This document shows, piece by piece, positions 47,810 to 56,326 of a stretch of 64,000 nucleotides of DNA. Origin of the DNA: Paenibacillus rhizophilus (GTDB lineage Bacteria > Bacillota > Bacilli > Paenibacillales > Paenibacillaceae); contig NZ_RQPI01000003.1 of assembly GCF_003854965.1 (NCBI RefSeq), positions 186,001 to 250,000 on the forward strand. The letters are read 5' to 3'. Position numbers and translations under genes: made by a program. Positions within the stretch are counted from its first letter, which is position 1; each line of letters begins with the position of its first letter. The notes beneath the pieces were generated by a model. That model saw only the letters and a list, made by a program, of their open reading frames with translations. It did no database searches and had not been told where the DNA came from.

Positions 47810-48865
47810 ATGCAAACCGTAACCGTTAAAATACATATATTTCCAAACGATGCTTTTTTATTGCAGGAAATGGGAAACGAATATATTCAAACGGTCAATC
47901 GGCTAACCGAACAAGCGGAATCATCGGGTATATTTCCAAAGCTAACCTCCAAGGATGTAAAGGCTAATCTTCCCTCCGCAGTGAGAAATCAAGCGATTCG
48001 AGATGCGCGAAGCATTGATAAAAAGACGAAAAAGCAAGGGAAACGCCCGATTTTAAAGCGGAGAGCCTACTATGTGAACAATCAAAACTATTCGCTTGGA
48101 CGGGATACTGTCTCCTTTCCCGTCATGGTGGATGGAAACGTACAGCGGCAGACGGTTTCGGCTTGCATAACCGAACGGGAACAAGGCTTGCTGTCAAGCG
48201 GAAAACTTGGGCTCTTGAAAGTTGTCGAAAAATCAGGCAAGTGGTACGTTCAGATCAGTATAGAAGTAAAGACCGAACCAGCGGCTGGCGACGTAACGAT
48301 GGGGATTGATCTCGGATTAAAAGTCCCTGCAGTCGCTGTCACCTCAACAGGCAAAACCAAGTTCGTCGGCAACGGCAGACAAAATAAATTTGTTCGCCGC
48401 AAATACCAAGAGCGTCGAAGGAAGCTGGGAAAGCTCAAAAAGCTATCCGCCATCCGCAAGCAAGAAAACAAAGAGCATCGCTACATCAAAGACCAAAATC
48501 ACAAAATCAGTCGAAAGATCGTGAATATGGCGATCGAAGAACAAGTATCGGTCATCAAGATCGAAAAGTTGACGAATATTCGCCAGGCGACAAGAACAAG
48601 TCGTAAAAACGCTAAAAATCTGCATAACTGGTCGTTCTATCAATTGCAAACGTTTATAGCGTATAAAGCCGCTTTGGCGGGCATCCAAGTGATAGAAGTG
48701 AACCCTGCATACACTTCGCAAACATGCCCGGCGTGCAGTAAGCGCAATAAAGCCAAGGACAGAACGTATCAGTGTTCATGCGGGTTCCACGCGCACCGTG
48801 ACAGAGTTGGGGCGATTAATATCATGCGTCAACCTGTGGCAGATGGCAACAGTCTGTCAGCCTAG
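47810..48865 (+). CDS. tnpB: RNA-guided endonuclease TnpB (IS605 OrfB family)
   Basis: This 351-residue protein is a compact TnpB, the ancestor-type nuclease of Cas12, guided by an RNA from the element's right end. The RuvC residues are Asp in VTMGIDLGLKVPAVAV near residue 167, Glu in VIKIEKLTNIR near residue 250, and Asp in HRDRVGAINIM near residue 333. The zinc ribbon is CPACSKRNK...CSCGFH. It follows tnpA by three bases and shares its transcript. The domains appear complete, so it may retain targeted cutting that preserves the element even if TnpA is inactive. Confidence 0.88.
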   Translation: MQTVTVKIHIFPNDAFLLQEMGNEYIQTVNRLTEQAESSGIFPKLTSKDVKANLPSAVRNQAIRDARSIDKKTKKQGKRPILKRRAYYVNNQNYSLGRDTVSFPVMVDGNVQRQTVSACITEREQGLLSSGKLGLLKVVEKSGKWYVQISIEVKTEPAAGDVTMGIDLGLKVPAVAVTSTGKTKFVGNGRQNKFVRRKYQERRRKLGKLKKLSAIRKQENKEHRYIKDQNHKISRKIVNMAIEEQVSVIKIEKLTNIRQATRTSRKNAKNLHNWSFYQLQTFIAYKAALAGIQVIEVNPAYTSQTCPACSKRNKAKDRTYQCSCGFHAHRDRVGAINIMRQPVADGNSLSA

Positions 48866-49014
48866 TTAGCTATATGCTCTGAACTAGAATGGGCGAATGA
48901 GATCGCCCTGAACTTGGGGGAACTACGGATAGCAGAAATGCAATTCCGACTACCACCCAAGAATCCCACGGATCCGAAGGTGTCAGCGTGCCCCTTCAGG
49001 GGTGGGAGTCTCAA
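48800..49014 (+). ncRNA. Predicted omega RNA (TnpB guide scaffold)
   Basis: In IS605 elements the guide RNA covers the end of tnpB and the right end, and its guide is the flank just outside the element. The conserved-looking GC-rich right-end hairpin and the terminal GGGAGTCTCAA are present here. The expected guide begins at 49015 (ATGAATTTTACAAATAAG). The 5' limit given is a guess. Confidence 0.45.
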
Positions 49015-49043
49015 ATGAATTTTACAAATAAGAGGGGAAAGTC

Positions 49044-50942
49044 ATGAACGAAAAAAATAAAAGGGCTGCCGTCGGATTCTATTCCGTATCCGCGCTGCTC
49101 GTGCTAAAGCTGCTGCTGCTGCGGATGCTGTTCTTTGACCGGATCGCCTGGGAGTGGGTGCTGGCGGATGCCGCGCCGGTGCTGCTGCTGATGGGAATTC
49201 TGGCCGTCGCCGTGCCTTCCCGGGCAAAGAATGCCGCATTCTGGATGTTCAGCGGCCTGCTGTCGCTGCTGCTGTTCGCCGCAAGCGTCTATTTCAATCA
49301 TTTCGGCTCGGTGCCGACTTATCTGGCTCTTTATGAGCTGAATCAGGTGTTCCAGATCAGGGACAGCGTGGAGTCGACGATTCAGCCGGTCGATTATTTG
49401 TTCTTTGCGGATTTTGCGGTCTATGCCATGTACCGCTTGTTCCGCCGTTGGAAGCCGGCCCCGAGAGACATGCGCTCGGCTTACTCGCCTCCGAAGCATC
49501 GGGGCGCCTTTCTGGCCGTACTGTTCGTCTCGATCATCGGAGGCGCTTCGCTGTCCGCCTATTCGATTCATGCCTCGGCGGGAATCACGAACGAGCTGGT
49601 GCAGGCGGAAAGCGCGGGCTTCCTGAATTACGAAGTCGTCGCCGCCATCCGGGAGCGGCAGAACAGCGAACTGGTCGGCACCGGCAATATCAAGGATACG
49701 ATCGCCAAGGTGGAGGCGCTGGAGTCCTCTTATAACTACGGCGGAGCGCCGTCCGGCACGCCTTCCGCCGCCTACTATGGTTCCATGAAAGGCCAGAATG
49801 TCATTGTCGTGCAGATGGAGGCTTTTCAGAACTTCCCGCTGCATCAGTCGCTGAACGGGCAGGAGCTTACGCCGAATCTAAATAAGCTGGCGGATGAAGG
49901 ACTTTATTTTCCCCATATCTTTCAGCAGATCGGGCCGGGCAACACATCGGATGCCGAATTTATGAGCAATACGTCTATCTATCCCATCGGAACGCTGGCC
50001 ATGTCCACGGGTTTCGGGGACCGGACGCTGCCGAGCCTGCCGCGCGTGCTGGAGAGCAATGGCTACGAAGCCTATACGTTCCATGTCAATAAGGTGGGCT
50101 TCTGGAACCGCAAGGAGCTGTACGCGGCGATAGGCTTCAACGGTTATTACGATAAGCCGTATTTCAAAGACGATCATTTCAACGCCTTCGGCGCTTCGGA
50201 TGAACAATTGTACATTACCGGAGTGCAGAAGCTGGCCGAGCTGAAGAGGAAAGGGACGCCTTTTTACGCCCAGTTCGTGACGGCCTCCAGCCATCACCCT
50301 TTTCAGGTTCCGGATGCGTTCAAGAAGATAACCGTTCCAGATGATCTCAAGGGAACGATGCTCGGCGATTATCTGACCGCGATTAACTATACCGATTATG
50401 CGATCGGGACCTTGATTGACGGACTGAAGCAAAGCGGACTGTGGGACAGCACGCTGCTGGTATTTTACGGCGACCATTTCGGCCTTCAGCCGCAGGACGT
50501 CCCGCCGGAGCAGGTGGAAGGCGCGCTTGGGGTCAAATACGATTCCCGGATTAGCCGGTTCAATATTCCGCTTATTATTCACATGCCCGGCTCGGAACGG
50601 GGGAAGACGGTCGAACGGACGGGGGGACAGCTTGATATTATGCCGACCCTGGCCAATCTTCTAGGCATATCGCTGAAAAAGGAAGGGGTTACGCCGTTCG
50701 GACACGACCTGCTGAATATCCGCCGCAATGTGCTTGGGATGAGGTACTATTTACCGTCGGGTTCTTTCTTCAATGACGATATAATGTTCGTTCCGGGCAA
50801 GAGCTTTCAGGACGGCGAGGCCGTTTCGCTGAAGACGCTCCGGCCGGTTGCCGATTTTGCCAAGTATGAACAAGACTACAAGTATATTTTGCAATGGATG
50901 AGCTTGTCCGACGAATATGTGAAGCTGCTGCCGAAACGTTAG
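49044..50942 (+). CDS. LTA synthase-family sulfatase-fold membrane protein (LtaS-like)
   Basis: This 632-residue enzyme has five N-terminal membrane helices (about residues 10-165) and an extracellular alkaline-phosphatase-type domain that in LtaS polymerises glycerol phosphate onto a lipid anchor. Key residues: metal-binding Glu in VIVVQMEAFQNF near residue 258, the catalytic Thr in GPGNTSDAEFMSN near residue 298, HHPF near residue 418, and Asp-His in LVFYGDHFGLQ near residue 475. GAGGGGAAAG precedes the ATG. An IS element sits just upstream and separates the gene from its probable promoter, so expression may be changed. It overlaps in function with the following WsfD-like gene for surface glycan export. 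Confidence 0.83.
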   Translation: MNEKNKRAAVGFYSVSALLVLKLLLLRMLFFDRIAWEWVLADAAPVLLLMGILAVAVPSRAKNAAFWMFSGLLSLLLFAASVYFNHFGSVPTYLALYELNQVFQIRDSVESTIQPVDYLFFADFAVYAMYRLFRRWKPAPRDMRSAYSPPKHRGAFLAVLFVSIIGGASLSAYSIHASAGITNELVQAESAGFLNYEVVAAIRERQNSELVGTGNIKDTIAKVEALESSYNYGGAPSGTPSAAYYGSMKGQNVIVVQMEAFQNFPLHQSLNGQELTPNLNKLADEGLYFPHIFQQIGPGNTSDAEFMSNTSIYPIGTLAMSTGFGDRTLPSLPRVLESNGYEAYTFHVNKVGFWNRKELYAAIGFNGYYDKPYFKDDHFNAFGASDEQLYITGVQKLAELKRKGTPFYAQFVTASSHHPFQVPDAFKKITVPDDLKGTMLGDYLTAINYTDYAIGTLIDGLKQSGLWDSTLLVFYGDHFGLQPQDVPPEQVEGALGVKYDSRISRFNIPLIIHMPGSERGKTVERTGGQLDIMPTLANLLGISLKKEGVTPFGHDLLNIRRNVLGMRYYLPSGSFFNDDIMFVPGKSFQDGEAVSLKTLRPVADFAKYEQDYKYILQWMSLSDEYVKLLPKR

Positions 50943-50995
50943 CAGTTCCGGTGCGTGGGCTGAACGATGAAGAAGAAACTGGGAGAGAAAAGACA

Positions 50996-52426
50996 ATGAA
51001 ACGATGGTTTAAACCGCATGTTCTGGCGACGGCGGCGGGCTTCGGCCTGCTGCTCGGCCTGCTGTTCCTCGGGCCATTCGTCGGCGTGGCCGACAATGGA
51101 GATTTCCTGCGGATGATGAACACGATCGGACTGAATTATTACGACGCTTCCGAGACGTATCAAGACCGTTTTTTCAGCTACAGCCATTCCCGGTTCGCGT
51201 ACGAGAATCTGTTTAGGGGGTTCTACCCTTCTTCGCAAATTTTTCTCGTGCTGGCGCCAAGGCTGCTTGGCGGCCTGTTCCATGGAAGCTGGTTCGACAT
51301 CCGGCTGCTGGCTGCGGTATACGGTATTTTGCTGCTCGCGGCGACCTGGCTGCTGGTCAAGCATAATGTCCGCGGCTCTTATATTACGGGGCTGCTGCTG
51401 GCTGGAGCGCTGCTGTTTGTCTTTTACGATATCGGCTATCTTGCGTATTTCAATTCGCTGTTCGGCGAGCCGGTCTCGCTCGTATTCATGCTGCTGACTT
51501 TCGCACTGGGGCTGAGGCTTCTTTCAAGGGAGACTCCGTCGGTCAAGGACCTGTGGCTCTTTTTTGCCGCCGTTGTCTTCCTGATCTGCTCCAAAATCCA
51601 GAACGCGCCCATCGGAGTCGCCTTCGCTTTGATCTTTCTGCGGTTCGCGTCGCTACAGGGGGCTGCGGGCTTCCGCAAAGCGGCGATACGCTTCTCCATC
51701 GCAATCTTTCTCATTTCGGTCATCATGTACGCCGCCGCGCCCAAGGATTTGAAGCATATCAACCTGTACCAGACGGTATTTTACGGCATTCTGAACGGTT
51801 CGCCGGATGTGAAAGGGGACCTTGGGGAGCTGGGGCTGCCAGAAAGGCTGGAGGTGCTGGCGGGCACGAATTATTTTGAGAGCGGCACGGCGATCAAGCA
51901 GGATGACCCGTCGCTCGTTCCCGATTTTTACAGCCGGATTTCCCACAAGGATGTGCTGCTGTTCTATCTGAAGCATCCCGGCCGTCTGCTGGACAACATG
52001 CGTTACGCCGCAGCGAACAGTATGGCGATTCGCCCTTCGTATCTCGGGAATTTCGAGAAAGCGGACAATAAGCCGCCGGGCGCTCTCGCCTATACCTACA
52101 GCGGTTGGAGCCAGTTTAAAAATAATGTTCTGCCGCATAATCTCGCCTTTCTGGCCGTATTCTACGGGTTTTACTATGCCGGGGCGTTGTACGAGTACCT
52201 GCGAAGCGCGGAACGGCGCCGTCGCGTGGCCATCGAGCTGATGATGCTGCTCGGACTCATTGGGCTGTTCGCCTTCCTCGTTCCGATCCTCGGCGACGGC
52301 CGCGCGGACATCGGCAAGCACTTGTTTCTGTTCAATGTCTGCTTCGATATGATGGCTGTCACGATGTTCGTCTGGGTCGTTCGGAAACTGACAGGATGGA
52401 TGTTCCGCCGCGGTAACTCTTACTGA
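50996..52426 (+). CDS. WsfD-like glycan biosynthesis membrane protein
   Basis: This 476-residue polytopic protein has an Asp-rich first loop after helix 1 (GPFVGVADNGDFLRMMN), about ten hydrophobic helices (for example LLAAVYGILLLAATWLLV, GYLAYFNSLFGEPVSLVFML) and a late cytosolic loop with LVPILGDGRADIGKHLF. It resembles WsfD, a membrane hexose transferase of S-layer glycan clusters in Geobacillus. The ADNGDF motif is a likely catalytic Asp site as in GT-C enzymes. The ATG at 50996 follows GGGAGAG by 8 bases. It lies 53 bases after the LtaS-like gene and shares its transcript; a terminator follows. Confidence 0.7.
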   Translation: MKRWFKPHVLATAAGFGLLLGLLFLGPFVGVADNGDFLRMMNTIGLNYYDASETYQDRFFSYSHSRFAYENLFRGFYPSSQIFLVLAPRLLGGLFHGSWFDIRLLAAVYGILLLAATWLLVKHNVRGSYITGLLLAGALLFVFYDIGYLAYFNSLFGEPVSLVFMLLTFALGLRLLSRETPSVKDLWLFFAAVVFLICSKIQNAPIGVAFALIFLRFASLQGAAGFRKAAIRFSIAIFLISVIMYAAAPKDLKHINLYQTVFYGILNGSPDVKGDLGELGLPERLEVLAGTNYFESGTAIKQDDPSLVPDFYSRISHKDVLLFYLKHPGRLLDNMRYAAANSMAIRPSYLGNFEKADNKPPGALAYTYSGWSQFKNNVLPHNLAFLAVFYGFYYAGALYEYLRSAERRRRVAIELMMLLGLIGLFAFLVPILGDGRADIGKHLFLFNVCFDMMAVTMFVWVVRKLTGWMFRRGNSY

Positions 52427-52442
52427 CGCGGTTAGCACTGAT

Positions 52443-52474
52443 AAGCCGTGACGGCTATCCCGTCACGGCTTTTT
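52443..52474 (+). terminator. Terminator after the WsfD-like gene
   Basis: AAGCCGTGACGG, loop CTATC, CCGTCACGGCTTTTT. Confidence 0.85.
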
Positions 52475-52517
52475 CGCCGACATTTGATAAGCACCATGTA
52501 AAAGCATCGGGTCAATG

Positions 52518-54320
52518 TTAGTTATAGTACTTGGATACTCGCTCATACAGCTCCACCAGCTTTGGAAATACGCCCAGCTCTTTGACCGCGGCGATATCTT
52601 CATTGACCGCCTTCTCTTCTTCATACCAGGATGCCGGACGGGCAAGGGGCAGCGCGACTGAATTATTGTACCGAAGGCTTGCGATCATCAGGTCAAGCGT
52701 CTGGTTCAGGTAATGATGCAAAGACTGGAACCGGTTCTTGTATATCGCCCGGATATTGTTATAATCCGACAAATAATCGTTAAGGCCAGGCAGGGTCACA
52801 TAGTCAGGCACCATGGTTAGAACGAATAATTTGATCTCCATCTCTTGAGGATACTTTTCACAAATTTTAATGAAATTCCAGCGGGCGTCGATGTGATTAT
52901 TTGAAGAAACCGGATGCTCCTGGTGGTAGTTAACCAATGCGTCATCATGAATAAATATCGCTCCATTTCGGGCGGCTCGGTATCCGAGTTCCCAGTCCTC
53001 CCAACCGAATCCCTCGAAATGTTCCTCGAATCCGCCAAGCTCATCATAAAAACGTTTGGTCATTGAGGCATTATTTGTGATCAGATTCACCCAGGCGTAA
53101 TGAAACAGTTTAAATCTGCTGCCATAGGTTTGCAGGATGTTCTCGAAGAATTCATTCTTGTTGCTCCACTGGTTAAGGTGTCCGGGATCAAACATCATTT
53201 CAAAGGGGAGCAGCTGTACCGGCGTCTCGTCTCCCTGCATCAGCCGCTCAACGATCGGAGCGGCGATCGGGTGACCGGAATACAAAGAGCTCATTGCCGC
53301 CTTCTGTCCGGAAGAATAACCGGGGCCGGTCATCGTATACAGGAGTCTGGAACGCATGGCCCCGGATACAACCTTGTTTTCTCCGCTTTGATGGTAATTG
53401 ACATGGTTCATGACATAATCCGGTCCGCATATCATCTCGGCATCCACAAAGAGCAGGGTATGCCCCACGGCAATGCTTGTGCCGATGTTTCGGATCTTGG
53501 ATCTTCCTCTGCTCTTCAGCTGCCGCACATAAATAAACGAATATTCCGGATACACCGAGTAGTAAACGACAGGCGTAGGATCGGTAGAGCCGTCATCCAG
53601 AAAAATAACCTCCAGCTGCTGAAGCGGAAACTGCTGCCGCTCCAGACTCAGCAGGGAAAAATAGTTCAAAGGGCAGCGGTTATAGGAAGGCATAATCACG
53701 CTCGCCGCAAACGTTCTTTTGATCCCCCTGATCACCGAAATACTTCTGCTTGGATCGCGGTAAAAATAGAGACCGGCCTCCTCCCCATCCAGGTTCGAGA
53801 ACATGTAAGCCCGGATTTCTTCCTCGCTCCGGGCCGCCGACCATAAGCGAAACTCCCGGACCTGACCTTTGAAAGTGCCATACATATGTCCTCCGAGGCC
53901 AAGAGAGGGAATAATCCGTTCGACATTGGTAGCCATGCCTTCTCCCTTTACCCAGGTTCCGTTAATATACAGCCGCAGCTTCTTGTCGTCGCAGACGACG
54001 GCAACATGCTGCCATTCCGAGAAATCATGCGCAAAGACGAGCCTTGCGGGAAGATGATCTACGCAATGTTCAAACACCGAGATTCCGTTCGTGCCCACCG
54101 AGATTCCGCAGCCCGCAGCTCCTACCGGGTGGAAATCCGGTCCCACCAAAAACTTTCTTCCACTTATGCCGTCCGCCCCTGTATTCCGTTCTTCATCCAG
54201 AATTTGTTCCTCTTCCGCTTTTACCCAAAATTCATAAGTAAAGGTATTGCTGATCTCACAGGTTCTCTGAAACTTAATCCAGCCGTTGCCGTCAAACCGC
54301 AATGTGCTTCCTTCATACAT
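52518..54320 (-). CDS. Fusion of LamG-like lectin domain and family-2 glycosyltransferase
   Basis: This 600-residue protein has two modules. Residues 1-195 form a concanavalin/LamG-like jelly roll (LRFDGNGWIKFQRTCEISNT, FSEWQHVAVVCDDKKLRLYI, GQVREFRLWSAARSEEEIRAY). Residues 210-600 are a GT-A transferase: ASVIMPSYNRCPLNYFSLL, EVIFLDDGSTDPTP, LFVDAEMICGPDYV, and a galactosyl-type C-terminal part FEGFGWEDWELGYRAARNGA. A carbohydrate-binding lectin in front of a glycosyltransferase on one chain is uncommon in bacteria. No signal peptide or membrane helix. It follows the GT4 gene by 12 bases on the same strand and the pair is probably one transcript. Confidence 0.78.
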   Translation of the reverse strand: MYEGSTLRFDGNGWIKFQRTCEISNTFTYEFWVKAEEEQILDEERNTGADGISGRKFLVGPDFHPVGAAGCGISVGTNGISVFEHCVDHLPARLVFAHDFSEWQHVAVVCDDKKLRLYINGTWVKGEGMATNVERIIPSLGLGGHMYGTFKGQVREFRLWSAARSEEEIRAYMFSNLDGEEAGLYFYRDPSRSISVIRGIKRTFAASVIMPSYNRCPLNYFSLLSLERQQFPLQQLEVIFLDDGSTDPTPVVYYSVYPEYSFIYVRQLKSRGRSKIRNIGTSIAVGHTLLFVDAEMICGPDYVMNHVNYHQSGENKVVSGAMRSRLLYTMTGPGYSSGQKAAMSSLYSGHPIAAPIVERLMQGDETPVQLLPFEMMFDPGHLNQWSNKNEFFENILQTYGSRFKLFHYAWVNLITNNASMTKRFYDELGGFEEHFEGFGWEDWELGYRAARNGAIFIHDDALVNYHQEHPVSSNNHIDARWNFIKICEKYPQEMEIKLFVLTMVPDYVTLPGLNDYLSDYNNIRAIYKNRFQSLHHYLNQTLDLMIASLRYNNSVALPLARPASWYEEEKAVNEDIAAVKELGVFPKLVELYERVSKYYN

Positions 54321-54332
54321 GAATAATCCCTC

Positions 54333-55295
54333 CTATTTTCCCCCGTACTCCGAGATCGCTAATTGATACAGTGAGAGATAGCCTTCGACCATTCTGGATA
54401 CCGAAAAACTTTCCTCGACATGGTATCTTAATTGATCGGGGTGATAGGGGGCTTGATAATAATAAAGTTTTTCTGCCATTTGTTCGATTGAGTCACACAT
54501 CATCTCGGGGAAGGGCTCCAGTATTTCCGGCACAGCGCCCTTCGACAGAGCAAGTACAGGAGTCCCGCAGGCCATCGCCTCAATCAGCACAAGCCCGAAC
54601 GGTTCCGCCCACTGGATGGGGAAGAGAAGACATTTCGCGTTCTTTAACAAATCCTGGCGGATTCTCCCGCCGACCGGACCGACAAATTGGAGCAGAGAGT
54701 TGCGTTTCAACCGGGGAGAAATCTCACTATAAAATAGCTCTTCATCATGGAGCGGTCCGGCTATAACGAGCCGCTGTCCGGTCATTTCCGCAAGATCCAT
54801 CGCCTCGAGTATTCCTTTTTCCCGGACCACTCTGCCCATAAAGAGAAGATAATCTTCTTTTTCATAGCTGAACTCATATTCTTCAGGAACAATACCGTTG
54901 TGAACATCAAATCCGTATCCGCCGCCTATCGTTTCTCTGGCACTTCGACTAACATATATTGGAAATTTAACGGGATTGTAGACCGGCAGATGAATGGTAT
55001 GCACTAACGGAACATTTACTTCAATACGGCTGAGCGCAGAATCAAAGGTATGGTCATGAATAATGTCAATGTTTTGCGGGAGATTTTCCATGACATAAGA
55101 TCCGATGGAGTCATCTCCGCAAAATGGATAGGGAATGACTCTTCCCGGTATATGGCTATCGGATGGAGCAAAGAGAATAACCTCATGCCCCTTATAGGCT
55201 AACCCTTTGGAAAGCTCATAGATGATGCGTTCCGTTCCTCCATCCCTGTGGGGAGGGACTGTTTCATGATTTGGCGCGACTTGCAGAATTCTCAT
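54333..55295 (-). CDS. Glycosyltransferase family 4
   Basis: This 320-residue GT-B transferase has the N-terminal acceptor half with MRILQVAPNHETVPPHRDGG and TERIIYELSKGLAYKGHEV, and a nucleotide-sugar half with LLFMGRVVREKGILEAM near residue 178 and the E-x7-E motif EPFGLVLIEAMACGTPVLA near residue 255. The start at 55295 is set by AGGAGG 7 bases upstream. It leads the LamG-GT2 gene. On the minus strand a CATACACA box about 30 bases ahead of the gene loosely fits a sporulation promoter, but the -35 spacing is wrong. Sugar and acceptor unknown. Confidence 0.8.
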   Translation of the reverse strand: MRILQVAPNHETVPPHRDGGTERIIYELSKGLAYKGHEVILFAPSDSHIPGRVIPYPFCGDDSIGSYVMENLPQNIDIIHDHTFDSALSRIEVNVPLVHTIHLPVYNPVKFPIYVSRSARETIGGGYGFDVHNGIVPEEYEFSYEKEDYLLFMGRVVREKGILEAMDLAEMTGQRLVIAGPLHDEELFYSEISPRLKRNSLLQFVGPVGGRIRQDLLKNAKCLLFPIQWAEPFGLVLIEAMACGTPVLALSKGAVPEILEPFPEMMCDSIEQMAEKLYYYQAPYHPDQLRYHVEESFSVSRMVEGYLSLYQLAISEYGGK

Positions 55296-55555
55296 GGAGA
55301 ACCCTCCTGTACTTAAGCGTTGTGTATGGACTAAGACATCATATGATTTTCGTTTCGTCGCTGCATACGGAGTCTGCCTATAACCTGAATAATCCTTCTG
55401 CTCAGGCCTGGTCAAAATATGCGGATGGCCCGGTGCAATTGTCCATAGCTATAGTCCTTCCGCAGGAATCTATTGTAGGAGGAGGAGACGTGGAGGGCGA
55501 ACCATGATCAAATCGCATTGATAATTTTACGCGAATCCTGAAAGGGGATATCCTG

Positions 55556-56326
55556 ATGAAAGCAGTAATTCTGGCAGGAGGCTACGGTACGCGCATCAGT
55601 GAAGAGTCGCACCTGCGGCCGAAGCCGATGATCGAGATTGGAGAAAAACCCATCCTGTGGCACATCATGAAATTGTATTCCCATTACGGATTTAACGACT
55701 TTGTAATTTGTCTGGGCTATAAAGGCAATGTAATCAAAGAATATTTCTCTAACTATTATCTCTATAATTCCGATGTCACGTTCGATTACACCAATCACAA
55801 TGAAATGTTGATCCATCAGCGGAAGGCAGAGCCGTGGAAGGTTACTCTGGTGGATACGGGACTAGAAACGCTGACAGGAGGCCGGTTGAAAAGGATTGCC
55901 GAGTTCATCGGCGAGGAGACGTTTATGATGACTTACGGCGACGGCCTCTCCTCGGTTGACCTTGACGCCCTGCTGGCATTCCACCGCAGCCACGGCAAAA
56001 CAGCCACGGTAACCGTAACCCAGCCTCCGGGACGGTTCGGAGCGATGCAGCTAAGTGACGGGCAGAGGGTCGAGGCCTTCCAGGAGAAGCCAAAAGGAGA
56101 CAACTCATGGATTAATGCCGGATTTTTCGTGCTGGAACCGCAAGTGTTTCAATATATTGAGGGAGATCGAACGGTCTTTGAGCAGGAGCCGCTGGAAAGA
56201 CTTTCCCGGGAAGGTCACCTGATGGGTTATAAATTCGAAGGCTTTTGGCAACCGATGGATACTTTGCGGGATAAGAATTATTTGGACCAATTATGGAAAT
56301 CGGGGAATGCTCCGTGGAAAAAATAA
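55556..56326 (+). CDS. rfbF: Glucose-1-phosphate cytidylyltransferase RfbF
   Basis: This 256-residue enzyme makes CDP-glucose from glucose-1-phosphate and CTP. The signature LAGGYGTRISEESHLRPKPM is at the start, with TYGDGLSSVDLDALLAFH near residue 125 and INAGFFVLEPQVFQYIEGD near residue 183. These are diagnostic for the cytidylyl rather than thymidylyl branch. AAAGGGG lies 9 bases before the ATG. The next gene, rfbG, overlaps its end and uses the product. Confidence 0.9.
   Translation: MKAVILAGGYGTRISEESHLRPKPMIEIGEKPILWHIMKLYSHYGFNDFVICLGYKGNVIKEYFSNYYLYNSDVTFDYTNHNEMLIHQRKAEPWKVTLVDTGLETLTGGRLKRIAEFIGEETFMMTYGDGLSSVDLDALLAFHRSHGKTATVTVTQPPGRFGAMQLSDGQRVEAFQEKPKGDNSWINAGFFVLEPQVFQYIEGDRTVFEQEPLERLSREGHLMGYKFEGFWQPMDTLRDKNYLDQLWKSGNAPWKK

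Larger units (their letters stand above)
47269..49014 (+). mobile_element. IS200/IS605-family element, IS608-like ends
   Basis: 1746 bp with tnpA and tnpB in tandem. Ends deduced by analogy with IS608: the left flank ends in TTAC (47265-47268) and the right end is TCAA (49011-49014). Subterminal hairpins are visible: CTTGCC-TTTA-GGCATG near 47288-47304 and AGCCCTTG/CAAGGGCT (47285-47292 with 47323-47330) at the left; CCCC-TTCA-GGGG (48991-49002) at the right. No terminal inverted repeats or target duplication, as expected. Base composition is lower in GC than the surroundings. Confidence 0.75.

Noticed and set aside
55330-55365. Sigma-E promoter TCATATG...CATACGG before rfbF
   Set aside because: The spacing between the two boxes does not fit the sigma-E or sigma-K consensus.
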